This document shows, in pieces, positions 39,598 through 48,249 of a DNA stretch of 64,000 bases. Origin of the DNA: Sandarakinorhabdus glacialis. GTDB taxonomy: Bacteria > Pseudomonadota > Alphaproteobacteria > Sphingomonadales > Sphingomonadaceae. The DNA is taken from NCBI RefSeq assembly GCF_014643455.1, contig NZ_BMJM01000001.1:424123-488122 (forward strand), in the 5' to 3' direction. Under the pieces are notes generated by a model that was not told the DNA's origin, made no database searches, and saw nothing but the letters and a program-made list of their open reading frames with translations. Every line of letters begins with the position of its first letter. Within the stretch, counting starts at the first letter, position 1. Both the position numbers and the translations under genes were made by a program.

Positions 39598-40503
39598 TTA
39601 GCTGACCCAGGCTTTTAGGAGGGTGTGGGCGATTGCCATGGGGGGCGGGGCAAGCCAGTCGCCGGTGCCGGCCAGGGCGGCGCGGACTTCGTCCCTGGTG
39701 ACCCAGCGGGCTTCTTCGAGTTCGTCGGTGTCGAGGTTGATCTCCTCGGTGGTGGCTTCGGCGAAGCAGGCGACCATCAGCGAGGCGGGAAAGGGCCAGG
39801 GCTGGCTGGCGAGGTAGCGGACGCGGGCGACCTTGATGCCCGATTCCTCGAACAGCTCGCGGGCGACAGCTTCCTCGAGGCTTTCGCCGGGTTCGACGAA
39901 GCCGGCGAGCGCCGAGTAGAAGCGCTTGGGAAAGCCCGGCTGGCGGCCGACGAGGGCGCGATCGTCCTTGATTGCGAGCATGATGACGACGGGGTCGGTG
40001 CGCGGGAAATGTTCGGCGTGGCAGGCGGTGCAGTGGCGGGCGTAGCCGGCCTTGGCGAGCTCGGTCTTGCCGCCGCAGACGGCGCAGAATTTGTGGCGGG
40101 CGTGCCAATCGAGCAGCGAGCGGGCGTGGGCGACGATGGCGGCGCGGCCGTCGCCGAGCTGGACTGCTGCGACGCGGGCATCGATGATCTGGCCGCCGAA
40201 ATCGGCGACGAGGTCGGCGCCGCTGGCGGCAGCTGCGAAGCGCGGCGCGCCGTTGGTGTCGAGACCCAGGAACACGCTGAGCGCGTCGTGAGGGACGTCG
40301 GAGCGATAGGCCCAGAGGATGTCGGGGTGTTCGCCGGTGGTGAGGACGGGCTTCAGGTCCTCCATGACCAGCCAGCGGGCGTCGGGGCGGGCGCGCAGCG
40401 CGACGAAGGCGGCGGGGTCGCGGCGCAGGTGATCGGCACGGTCGAGGGTGGAGCCGGTGAGGCCGACCGGCGGGACGTTCCAGCCGGTGAAGATATCGGT
40501 CAT
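39598..40503 (-). CDS. nudC: NAD(+) diphosphatase / NADH pyrophosphatase
   Basis: A 301-residue Nudix enzyme that splits NAD(H) and removes NAD caps from RNA. The zinc ribbon (CAVCGG then CTAC) is followed by the Nudix box (GFVEPGESL through RELFEESGI) and the diagnostic SQPWPFPASLM motif. Its start overlaps the mutY stop by 4 bases (ATGA), so the two are co-translated. Confidence 0.95.
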   Translation of the reverse strand: MTDIFTGWNVPPVGLTGSTLDRADHLRRDPAAFVALRARPDARWLVMEDLKPVLTTGEHPDILWAYRSDVPHDALSVFLGLDTNGAPRFAAAASGADLVADFGGQIIDARVAAVQLGDGRAAIVAHARSLLDWHARHKFCAVCGGKTELAKAGYARHCTACHAEHFPRTDPVVIMLAIKDDRALVGRQPGFPKRFYSALAGFVEPGESLEEAVARELFEESGIKVARVRYLASQPWPFPASLMVACFAEATTEEINLDTDELEEARWVTRDEVRAALAGTGDWLAPPPMAIAHTLLKAWVS

Positions 40504-41576
40504 GCAGCCTCCGGGAGATGGGCGCGGGCGAGGACCGCGGCCTTTTTAAACAGCGTCGGCAGGCCGGCGCCGGGGATGTCTTCGACGTTTACCCACGCCG
40601 CTTCAAGTAGGGCGCCGGAAAGATCGGCGCGGGCAAGCTGGGGTTTTTGGGGCAGCGAAAGGGCGTGGACGGAGAGGATGAGCTCGAAATGGGTGAATCC
40701 ATGGCTGATTGCGCCCAGATTTTGCCAGTTGCCGGGGAGCGGCGGGGCGGGCGCGGGTTCGGTGTCATGCCAGTCCGACGAGGGCAGGGCACGCATGCCG
40801 CCGAGCAGGCCCTTTGCCGGGCGGACGATGGTGAGGATTTGGCCTTGCGCCTCGATCCACCAGGCGGTGCCGCGGCGGGTGGGGCGGGGGCGTTTGGGGG
40901 CCTTTCGCGGCCAGTCGGCGGGGTTCGGGGAGCGCGCGGCGCGGCAGTCGGGGGATAGCGGGCAGATCAGGCAGCGCGGGTTTCGGGGTGTGCAGATGCT
41001 GGTGGCGAGATCCATCAAAGCCTGCGCGAAGTCGGACGCGTTTTGTGGGGTCAAAGTTTCCAGCGCGCCTCGGATTTGCGGGCGGGCGGCGGGGAGGGGG
41101 GTGTCGATGGCGTCGAGGCGGGTTACGACCCGCTCGACGTTGCCGTCGATGACGATGGCGTGGCGGCCGAAGGCGAAGGCGGCGATGGCGGCGGAGGTGT
41201 AGGGGCCGATGCCGGGCAGGGTCCGCAGGGCGTCCTCGTCGGACGGGAAGCGGCCGCCGTGGTCGGCAACGACGGCGCGGGCGCAGGCGAGCAGGTTGCG
41301 GGCGCGGGCGTAATAGCCGAGGCCGGCCCAAGCCTGCATGACATCGGCGTCGTCGGCGGCAGCGAGGGCGGCGACTGTCGGCCAGCGGGCGGTGAAGGCG
41401 GCGAAATAAGCTTTGACGGCGGCGACGGTGGTTTGCTGAAGCATGATCTCCGACAGCCAGACGCGGTATGGCCAGTCGGGGTCTGTCGGCAGCGCTTCGC
41501 CGGGCGGGTTGCGCCACGGCAAGGCGCGCGCATTGCCGCGATACCAGTTGAGCAGGTTGGAAACCGTATGCGTCAC
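40500..41576 (-). CDS. mutY: A/G-specific adenine glycosylase
   Basis: A 358-residue base-excision enzyme that removes adenine opposite 8-oxoguanine. Catalytic Glu in WLSEIMLQQTTV, helix-hairpin-helix LPGIGPYTSAAIAAFAF with catalytic Asp in VIDGNVERVV, the 4Fe-4S cluster Cys in CTPRNPRCLICPLSPDC, and a C-terminal Nudix-like domain with HGFTHFEL are seen. It is divergent from dciA across 26 bases. Confidence 0.96.
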   Translation of the reverse strand: MTHTVSNLLNWYRGNARALPWRNPPGEALPTDPDWPYRVWLSEIMLQQTTVAAVKAYFAAFTARWPTVAALAAADDADVMQAWAGLGYYARARNLLACARAVVADHGGRFPSDEDALRTLPGIGPYTSAAIAAFAFGRHAIVIDGNVERVVTRLDAIDTPLPAARPQIRGALETLTPQNASDFAQALMDLATSICTPRNPRCLICPLSPDCRAARSPNPADWPRKAPKRPRPTRRGTAWWIEAQGQILTIVRPAKGLLGGMRALPSSDWHDTEPAPAPPLPGNWQNLGAISHGFTHFELILSVHALSLPQKPQLARADLSGALLEAAWVNVEDIPGAGLPTLFKKAAVLARAHLPEAA

Positions 41577-41602
41577 CGCTTCGCTATGGCATGGAATGCG
41601 GC

Positions 41603-42136
41603 ATGGCCAAAAAGTCCGAAATTGCCGCAGCTGCGGAGCGGGGCGCGCGTCCGGTGCCGATCCGCTCGATGCGCGCGCGGGCGGTGGCCGACCTGGTGCC
41701 GAGCATCGGCGGGCAGGCGTTCAAGCGATTCGGTTTTACCCAAAGTGCGATCGTCGAGCGTTGGGAGGAGGTCGTCGGAGCGCAATATGCGCGGCACAGC
41801 CGGCCCGAGTCGCTGGCGTTTCCGCGCGGCAAGAAGGACGGCGGCACGCTAAAGGTGGCGGTGACTGGGGCGCTGGCGCCGATGTTGCGGCATGTCGAGC
41901 CGCAGGTCATCGAGCGGGTCAACCGGCTGTTAGGTTATGCGGCGGTGGCGAAGATGGTGCTGCGCCATGCCGACATGGAGCCGATGGCGAAGCGTGCGGC
42001 AGCGCCGTTGGCGGTCGAATTGTCGGTGGAGACGCGATCGACGCTGCGCGATATCGCCGATCCGGAATTGCGGGCGAGCCTCGAATCGCTGGCGCAGGCG
42101 CTGTCGAGCAGCCGGGGGCCGCCGATCGTCCGGTAA
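41603..42136 (+). CDS. DUF721 / DciA-family protein
   Basis: A 177-residue protein. After a basic N-terminus, FGFTQSAIVERWEEVVGAQYARHSRPESL and GTLKVAVTGALAPMLRHVEPQVIERVNRLLGY match DUF721. DciA members load the replicative helicase in bacteria lacking DnaC/DnaI, which fits an alphaproteobacterium; that role is inferred from the family. ATG 41603 has GGAA six bases upstream. It leads a plus-strand series through the DsbA-like genes to smc. Confidence 0.85.
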   Translation: MAKKSEIAAAAERGARPVPIRSMRARAVADLVPSIGGQAFKRFGFTQSAIVERWEEVVGAQYARHSRPESLAFPRGKKDGGTLKVAVTGALAPMLRHVEPQVIERVNRLLGYAAVAKMVLRHADMEPMAKRAAAPLAVELSVETRSTLRDIADPELRASLESLAQALSSSRGPPIVR

Positions 42137-42167
42137 CGTGGTGGCCCTTGGATTTCAGCGATTGGGA

Positions 42168-42231
42168 CCACCCTCACCCGGCGCGCCAGGGGCGCGTCTC
42201 GCCTCTCCCTCGAGTGGGAGAGGGGTAGAAG
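42168..42231. repeat. GC-rich palindromic intergenic repeat after dciA
   Basis: CACCCTCACCCGGCGCGCCA, GCGCGTCTCGCCTCTCCC, then CTCGAGTGGGAGAGGGG. It is a diverged copy of the 7091/47360 family and lies just after the dciA stop. Confidence 0.65.
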
Positions 42232-42282
42232 ACGAGCGGCGTTGCTGCGATAACGCTGGTGGTTCGTTCAGGAGAGTTTTCG

Positions 42283-42972
42283 ATGCGCGCGATTGCGACT
42301 GCGATATTGCTGATGACTGCGGCCAGCGCGCAGGCGGCGAAGCCTGTAAACTGGGCCGAGACGGTCGCGTCGACACCGCAGGGCGGCATTTTGATCGGCA
42401 ACCCCGAGGCCAAGGTGAAGCTGATCGAGTTCGGTTCGTTCACCTGTTCGCATTGTCGGGATTTCCACAAGGTCGGGCTGCCGGCGTTGAAGGCGAAATA
42501 CATCAGCACCGGCAATGTCGCCTACGAGTTCCGCAGTTTCACCCGCAATGGTCCCGATGGCGCGGCGTCGTTGATCGTCGGCTGCCAGGCGGCGAAACCG
42601 GCGCTGGGCACGGTCGATGCGCTGTTTACCGACCAGGACAGCTGGATGAAGCCGTTTTCGGCGATTGGTGAGGCCGACGCCAAGGCGATCGCGGCGCTGC
42701 CGGTGGTGAGCCAGTTCGGCGCGCTGGCGGTGCAGGCCGGGCTGGACAGTTGGGCGGCGGCGCGCAAGCCGGGCCGCGGGCTGGCGCCGGCGAAGATCAA
42801 GGCCTGCCTCGCCGACAAGGCGGTGATGGACCAGCTGGTTATCAATCGTAACACCGCAGTTCAGGTATTCGGGTTGCAGGGCACGCCGACCTTCGTTCTG
42901 GACGGCAAGACGGTGGCGGGGGCGTATGACTGGGCGGCGCTCGAGCCGAAGCTGGTCGAGGCGCTTCGTTGA
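42283..42972 (+). CDS. DsbA-like thioredoxin-fold periplasmic protein
   Basis: A 229-residue exported protein. A signal peptide (MRAIATAILLMTAASAQAA) is followed by a thioredoxin fold with the redox pair CSHC in FGSFTCSHCRDFH, and the cis-Pro loop QGTPTFVLDG. The form resembles the BdbD/DsbA-like thioredoxin_4 group. AGGAG at 42270-42274 supports ATG 42283. It is a paralogue of the next gene. Its last codons are repeated in tandem downstream (42946-43040). Confidence 0.9.
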   Translation: MRAIATAILLMTAASAQAAKPVNWAETVASTPQGGILIGNPEAKVKLIEFGSFTCSHCRDFHKVGLPALKAKYISTGNVAYEFRSFTRNGPDGAASLIVGCQAAKPALGTVDALFTDQDSWMKPFSAIGEADAKAIAALPVVSQFGALAVQAGLDSWAAARKPGRGLAPAKIKACLADKAVMDQLVINRNTAVQVFGLQGTPTFVLDGKTVAGAYDWAALEPKLVEALR

Positions 42973-43040
42973 TCGCGCCGAGACTGGTTGAGGCGCTTCG
43001 CTGACCCAGCCGAGACTTGTCGAGGCGCTTCGCTAAGCGG
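42946..43040 (+). repeat. 32-bp tandem repeat (three copies) from the gene's 3' end
   Basis: Units at 42946-42977, 42978-43009 and 43010-43040. Each is CCGA(A/G)(G/A)CT(G/T)GT then (C/T)GAGGCGCTTCG(T/C)T. The first encodes the final PKLVEALR and stop of the DsbA-like gene; the others lie beyond the stop. They look like duplicates of the coding end that have drifted. Confidence 0.9.
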
Positions 43041-43120
43041 CCGGCTTGCCGGTTGGACGGGCTTTGCCTAGTGTTACGAACACGCGGCATGTCGTGCCTC
43101 GATCTTTCGAAAGTTATCCG

Positions 43121-43894
43121 ATGCGCTTGACCTCCGGTCCTGTTTTTGGCCTCGCCATGTTGGCAACGCTTGCTGCGTGCGGCGACAAGACGGCGAAGGC
43201 GCCCGAAACGCCGGCGGCGGACACGACTGCGGCGGCGACTGCGATTGCGCCTATGGGCGGCACCGCGGCGCCGGCGAGCACCAATTGGACCGAGACCGTG
43301 GTGGCGACGCCCGAGGGCGGTTTCCGGATGGGCAACCCCAATGCCAAGGTCAAGCTGCTCGAATTTGCGTCGCTGACCTGCCCGCATTGCAAGGATTTCC
43401 ACGCCGAGGCGCTCGAGACGATCAAGACCAAATATGTGGCGAGCGGCGATGTTTCGTATGAATTCCGCAACTTCGTCCTGAATGGCCCCGATTTTGCGGC
43501 GTCGTTGCTGGCGCGTTGCCAGGGTCCGGCGCCGTTCTTCGGGTTGCTGGCGTCGTTTTTCCGCGACCAGGATCAATGGACCAAGGGCTTTATCGCCATG
43601 TCGAAGGCCGATCAGGACCGGATCACTGCGCTGCCGCAGGACCAGCAGCTGGCGGCGATGGCGACGACGGCGAAGCTCGATGAATATGTCCGGGCTCGCG
43701 GCATTCCGCGCGCCAAGTTCGAAGCCTGTGTCGCCGACAAAGCCTCGACCGAGACGCTGACCAAGATGGGCACGCAGGCGACCGAGACCTATAAATTGAC
43801 GGGCACGCCGGGTTTCATCATCAACGGAACTACGCAGAAGGACGTCTATACCTGGGCGGCGCTTGAGCCCAAGCTGCAGGAAGCGCTGCGCTGA
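43121..43894 (+). CDS. DsbA-like thioredoxin-fold lipoprotein
   Basis: A 257-residue paralogue of the preceding protein, but with a lipobox (LATLAACGD, Cys about residue 22), so it is probably membrane-anchored. An Ala/Thr/Pro-rich spacer leads to the thioredoxin domain with CPHC in FASLTCPHCKDFH and cis-Pro loop TGTPGFIING; the end PKLQEALR resembles its neighbour's. The pair may form or reshuffle disulfides in the periplasm. ATG 43121 starts the lipoprotein signal. Confidence 0.9.
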   Translation: MRLTSGPVFGLAMLATLAACGDKTAKAPETPAADTTAAATAIAPMGGTAAPASTNWTETVVATPEGGFRMGNPNAKVKLLEFASLTCPHCKDFHAEALETIKTKYVASGDVSYEFRNFVLNGPDFAASLLARCQGPAPFFGLLASFFRDQDQWTKGFIAMSKADQDRITALPQDQQLAAMATTAKLDEYVRARGIPRAKFEACVADKASTETLTKMGTQATETYKLTGTPGFIINGTTQKDVYTWAALEPKLQEALR

Positions 43895-43926
43895 TGCGGC
43901 GTTGATATCGCTCGGGGGAGCCTGAA

Positions 43927-46900
43927 TTGGAATTCCGCAAGCTGAGGCTGGCCGGATTCAAATCGTTCGTCGAACCGGCGGAACTGCGGATCGAACCGGG
44001 GCTGACCGGTGTCGTCGGCCCAAATGGTTGCGGAAAATCCAACCTTCTCGAAGCCTTGCGGTGGGTGATGGGCGAGGGTAGCCCGAAATCGATGCGGTCG
44101 GGCGGCATGGACGACGTCATTTTTGCCGGTACCGGCAAGCGCCCGGCGCGCGGCTTTGCGCAGGTGACGCTTGGCATGGCGGGAGCGGCCGGCGAGGAGA
44201 TCGAGGTTTCGCGGCGCATCGAGCGCGGGTCGGGGTCGGATTACCGGGTCAACGGGCGCGATACGCGGGCGCAGGATGTGCGGTTGCTGTTCGCCGATTC
44301 AGCGACAGGCGCACATTCGCCGGCGATCGTCGGGCAGGGGCGGATCAGCGCCATCATCGCCGCCAAGCCTGCCGAGCGGCGGATGCTGCTCGAGGAGGCG
44401 GCTGGGATCGCCGGGCTGCATGTGCGGCGGCGCGAGGCGGAAATCCGCTTGCGCGCGGCGGAGACGAATGTTGCCCGGCTGGACGATGTCATTCGCGGGC
44501 TGGAGGCTCAGGCGAATGCGCTGCGGCGGCAGGCGAAAGTGGCCGAGCGGTACCGGTTGCTGTCGGACCAGTTGAAGATCGCCGAGGCGAGCGTGTTGTA
44601 TGCACGGTGGGAGGCGGCGCGGGCGGCTTCGGAAGCGGCGCGGACGTCGGCGGCGGATGCCGAGGCGAAAGCCGGCGAGCTGACGCGGATCGCGGCGGGG
44701 TTGAGCGCCGGGGCGGCCAATGCCAGCGCCGACCTGCCCGATTTGCGGATGGCCGAGGCCGAGGCGGCGGCGGTCGTGCAGGCACTGCGGCAATCGCGGG
44801 CGCTGCTCGAGGCCGAGGGCGCGGCGGCGACGAAGCGGGTCGGCGATATCGAGGTGTCGATCGCGGCGATCGTGCGCGACCTGGCGCGCGAGGCGGGGAT
44901 CGATGCCGATGCGCGCGCGGCGGAAACGGCGCTGGGCACGGAAAAGGATGCGCTGGGCGAGCGGCTGGCGGCGCTGGAAGCGGGTTTGCCGGGGCAAGTG
45001 GCGGCGGCCGAGCGCGAAGTTGTTGGCGCGGCAGCGGCCGAGGCGGGGCTGGGCGCGGCGGTCGACGCCCATGCGGCGGCGGCGGCGCAGGCGCGTGCGG
45101 CGGCGGAGTCGGTTGCGGCGGCGAATGCGCGGCTGGCGCGCGCCGAGGCCGAAGCGCGCGAGCTGGCGGGACGGTTGGCGCGGTTGGCACCGGCGCCGGA
45201 TACCGGCGGGTTGGCGGCGGTTGTGGCGGCATCGGCGGCGGCGCTGGCTGCGTCGGAGGACGCGCTGGCGCTGGCGGAGGCAGAGCGGCCGGCGGCGGAG
45301 GCAGTCCGCGCCGAGGCGGCGGCGAGCCATGCGGGAGCGCGCGCGACGCTGGCCAGTCTGGCGGCGGAGGACGATGCATTGGCGCGGCGGCTGGCGGCGG
45401 ATGCGGGCAAGGGGCCGCGGGTGGCCGACCTCGTCGAGCCGCGTGCGGGATATGAAGCGGCGTTGGCGGCGGCGCTGGGGGACGACCTCGATGCCGGGCC
45501 GGCGGGGAGCGATGCGGCGCGGCGCTGGGCCGGGGGCGATTTTGCCGGGGACCCGGGGTTGCCGGACGGGGTGACGGCTTTGGCGGCGGTGGTGACGGCG
45601 CCGGCGGAACTGGGGCGGCGGCTGGCGCAGGTCGGGGTGCTGGAGGAGGCGCCGACAGGGGCGGTGTTGGCGGCGCTGCGGCCGGGGCAGCGGCTGGTGT
45701 CGATGGCGGGGGCGCTGTGGCGCTGGGACGGGTTCGTCGATGCCGGCGGGCGGACCGATGCGACGGCGGCGCGGTTGCGGGCGCGGCGGCGGGCGGCGGA
45801 AGTGGAGCGCGAACGCGTGGCGGCCCAGGCTGCGATGGACGGTGCGGCGCGGGCGCTGGCGGGTGCGGTCGCCGGAGCCGGGCGGGCGGCGGAAGTCGAG
45901 CGCGCGGCGCGCGGCGCGCGTGATGGCGCGGCGCGGGGATTGGCAGAGGCGCGGGCACGGTTTGCGGCGGCCGAGACGGCGGCGAGCCGGCGGGCAGGCG
46001 AGGAGGCAAGCCTGGTGTCGGCGGCGGCGCGCAGCGATGCCGAACTGGCGCGGCTGGCGGGTGAAGCCGCGGCGGCGCGGGCGGCGGTCCCGGCCAGCGA
46101 TGCGTTGGGCGGACTTTCGGCGGCGCTGGCGGCGGCGCGCGGTGCGGCCGAGGCGGCGCGGGCGGCGGTGGTGCGGGCGCGGGGGGTGGCCGAGGCGCAG
46201 GGGCGCGATATCGAGACGACCAGGCGCCGGCTGGCGGCGATCGATGTCGAGCGCGCGGGCTGGCAGCGGCGTTTGGCGGCAAGCGCGGGGCAGCAGGCCG
46301 AACTGGCGGGACGGGTGGACGCGGCGCGGGCGGAAGCTGCGGCATTGGCGGCGCGGGGCGATGCGATCGTGCGCCAGATTGCCGGGATCGCGGTGCAGAC
46401 GGCGACGGCCGAGGCGGCGCGGGCGGCGGCGGGGGATGCGCTGGCGCGGGCCGAGGCCGAGCTGGCGGCACTGGCGGCGAAGGCGCGCGCCGCGGACGAG
46501 GCGGTGGCGGCGGCACGCGAGGCGCGGGCAACTGCGCGGGCCGAGGCCGACCACCAGGATGCGGCGCGGCTGGAGGTCGAGCGATTGTCGGGCGAGCGGT
46601 TCCAGTGCCCGCCGCCGGTGTTGCCGGGGCGATTCGGCTTTTCGCACGGCGGCGGCGACCCGCAAGCACTGGCGGCGGCGTTCGAGGCGCTGGCGGAGAC
46701 GCGCGAGCGGTTGGGCCCGGTCAATTTGCGCGCCGATATCGAACTGGCGGAGCTGGAGGCGCAGGCGCGGCTGACCGATGCCGAAAAGGCCGAGCTCGAT
46801 ACAGCGATCGCGCGGCTGCGGGGGTCGATCGGCAGCTTGAACCGCGAAGGGCGGGCGCGGCTGGCGGCGGCGTTCATCGCCGTCGACGGGCATTTCCGGG

Positions 46901-47337
46901 TGTTGTTCACCGATTTGTTCGGCGGCGGCGAGGCGCAGCTGGCGTTGATCGAATCAGACGACCCGCTGGAGGCCGGGCTCGAGATTATGGCGCAGCCGCC
47001 GGGCAAGAAGCTGCAGTCGCTGACCCTGTTGTCGGGAGGCGAGCAGGCGTTGACCGCGACGGCGCTGATCTTTGCGCTGTTTCTGGCTAATCCGGCGCCG
47101 ATCTGTGTTCTCGACGAGGTCGATGCGCCGCTCGACGATGCCAATGTCGAGCGGTTCTGCGACCTGCTCGACCGGATGGCGGCGGAGACGCGGACGCGAT
47201 TCCTGATCGTCACGCACAATGCGGTGACGATGAGCCGGATGCACCGGCTTTATGGGGTCACGATGGGGGAGCCGGGGGTGTCGCAGCTGGTTTCGGTGGA
47301 TTTGCAGGCGGCGGAGAGGTTGTTGGCGGTGGCTTGA
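43927..47337 (+). CDS. smc: Chromosome segregation protein SMC
   Basis: An 1136-residue condensin subunit. N-terminal head EFRKLRLAGFKSFVEP and Walker A VGPNGCGKSNLLEA; long Ala/Arg/Glu-rich coiled coils; a hinge at about residues 490-610 (VADLVEPRAGYEAALAAALG); C-terminal signature LTLLSGGEQALTATAL and Walker B ICVLDEVDAPLDDANV. TTG 43927 is the start, with GGGGGAG six bases upstream. The coiled coils are unusually Ala-rich, following very high GC. ScpA/ScpB genes are not in the window. Confidence 0.96.
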   Translation: MEFRKLRLAGFKSFVEPAELRIEPGLTGVVGPNGCGKSNLLEALRWVMGEGSPKSMRSGGMDDVIFAGTGKRPARGFAQVTLGMAGAAGEEIEVSRRIERGSGSDYRVNGRDTRAQDVRLLFADSATGAHSPAIVGQGRISAIIAAKPAERRMLLEEAAGIAGLHVRRREAEIRLRAAETNVARLDDVIRGLEAQANALRRQAKVAERYRLLSDQLKIAEASVLYARWEAARAASEAARTSAADAEAKAGELTRIAAGLSAGAANASADLPDLRMAEAEAAAVVQALRQSRALLEAEGAAATKRVGDIEVSIAAIVRDLAREAGIDADARAAETALGTEKDALGERLAALEAGLPGQVAAAEREVVGAAAAEAGLGAAVDAHAAAAAQARAAAESVAAANARLARAEAEARELAGRLARLAPAPDTGGLAAVVAASAAALAASEDALALAEAERPAAEAVRAEAAASHAGARATLASLAAEDDALARRLAADAGKGPRVADLVEPRAGYEAALAAALGDDLDAGPAGSDAARRWAGGDFAGDPGLPDGVTALAAVVTAPAELGRRLAQVGVLEEAPTGAVLAALRPGQRLVSMAGALWRWDGFVDAGGRTDATAARLRARRRAAEVERERVAAQAAMDGAARALAGAVAGAGRAAEVERAARGARDGAARGLAEARARFAAAETAASRRAGEEASLVSAAARSDAELARLAGEAAAARAAVPASDALGGLSAALAAARGAAEAARAAVVRARGVAEAQGRDIETTRRRLAAIDVERAGWQRRLAASAGQQAELAGRVDAARAEAAALAARGDAIVRQIAGIAVQTATAEAARAAAGDALARAEAELAALAAKARAADEAVAAAREARATARAEADHQDAARLEVERLSGERFQCPPPVLPGRFGFSHGGGDPQALAAAFEALAETRERLGPVNLRADIELAELEAQARLTDAEKAELDTAIARLRGSIGSLNREGRARLAAAFIAVDGHFRVLFTDLFGGGEAQLALIESDDPLEAGLEIMAQPPGKKLQSLTLLSGGEQALTATALIFALFLANPAPICVLDEVDAPLDDANVERFCDLLDRMAAETRTRFLIVTHNAVTMSRMHRLYGVTMGEPGVSQLVSVDLQAAERLLAVA

Positions 47338-47359
47338 AGGTGCCACTGTCCGGCGCAGG

Positions 47360-47424
47360 GAGACACCCCCACCCGGGCCGCGAAGACGCGTCTCTCGCCT
47401 CCCCCCTCCAGGGGGAGGACAAGG
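47360..47424. repeat. Dispersed intergenic repeat (CACCCGGGCCGCGAAGACGC type)
   Basis: ACACCCCCACCCGGGCCGCG, CGCGTCTCTCGCCTCCCCCC, then TCCAGGGGGAGGACAAGG. It is almost the same as 7091-7155. It lies between the converging smc and cyclophilin genes and ends next to the latter's stop. Confidence 0.8.
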
Positions 47425-47425
47425 A

Positions 47426-48064
47426 TTATTTGGTTTTTGTTGCCGTGATGATCGCCACGGGGGCGGCGAGGATCTGGCCTTTCATGGCGCCTTCGCCGGC
47501 GGTCGGGGAAACCGGGCTGGCCTGGATGGCGCGGACGATATCCATACCTTCGACGACATGGCCGAAAACGGCAAAACCGGGGGCGGCGAAGTCGGCGTCG
47601 AGGCTGTCGAGCTTGCCGATGATGATAAAGAAATCGCCTTGGGCGGTGCCGGGCGTGGTGCGCGCCATCGAGACGGCGCCGTCGTCATGTGTGAGGCCGG
47701 TCAGGCTGGTGGCCTCGTGCGCGATCGGCGGGAAGGAGCGCGTGGATATGCCGCGGATGCCGCCTTGGATGAGGCCGAGCGGCGTGTCGCGCGGGAAGCT
47801 GAGGGCGCGATAGAAGCTGGTGCCGTCGAACTTTTTCGCGGTGACGTAGCGGAGGAAGTTGGCGGCGGTCTTTGGCGCCTTGTCGATGTCGAGGGCGATG
47901 ACGATCGGGCCTTTTGGCGTTTGCAGGGTGACGCGCGGGAGGGTGGGGCGCGGCGGCGGTGCAGGGGCCGGGGCCGGGAGCGGGGCCGCGGGGAGGGGCG
48001 CCGTTTGCGCGGCGGCGAGCGCCGGTATCGAGAGCAAGGCGATGGCGAGGAGAGCGATTTTCAT
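47426..48064 (-). CDS. Periplasmic cyclophilin-type peptidyl-prolyl isomerase
   Basis: A 212-residue exported isomerase. A signal peptide (MKIALLAIALLSIPALAAAQ) and a Pro/Ala spacer precede a compact cyclophilin domain: TPKGPIVIALDIDKAPKTAA, FLRYVTAKKFDGTSFYR, GLIQGGIRG, DGAVSMARTTPGTAQGDFFI and FAVFGHVVEGMDIVRAI. It is of the bacterial PpiA type. ATG 48064 starts the signal peptide. Confidence 0.93.
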   Translation of the reverse strand: MKIALLAIALLSIPALAAAQTAPLPAAPLPAPAPAPPPRPTLPRVTLQTPKGPIVIALDIDKAPKTAANFLRYVTAKKFDGTSFYRALSFPRDTPLGLIQGGIRGISTRSFPPIAHEATSLTGLTHDDGAVSMARTTPGTAQGDFFIIIGKLDSLDADFAAPGFAVFGHVVEGMDIVRAIQASPVSPTAGEGAMKGQILAAPVAIITATKTK

Positions 48065-48249
48065 GGTGCCAGTGTAGCGCCGTTCACGTTCGTGCAAAGA
48101 CCTGGCGTGTAAAGGAAATCGGCACGTCCACGATAAACAGGACGTTGCTATGGTGTTGAGGCGACCGGTTGCGATGTTCAAGTCGCTGGGGATTTTCCCG
48201 ACCGCGTTCGTTTCGCTGTGACGGCCGGTTGCCGGCCCGAGGAGTGGTC

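Noticed and set aside
44299-47219. Three long open frames on the minus strand across smc (up to 903 codons)
   Set aside because: They are by-products of very high GC and Ala codons in smc. Their translations are Arg/Pro/Ala low complexity with no motif, while the forward frame is a clear SMC.
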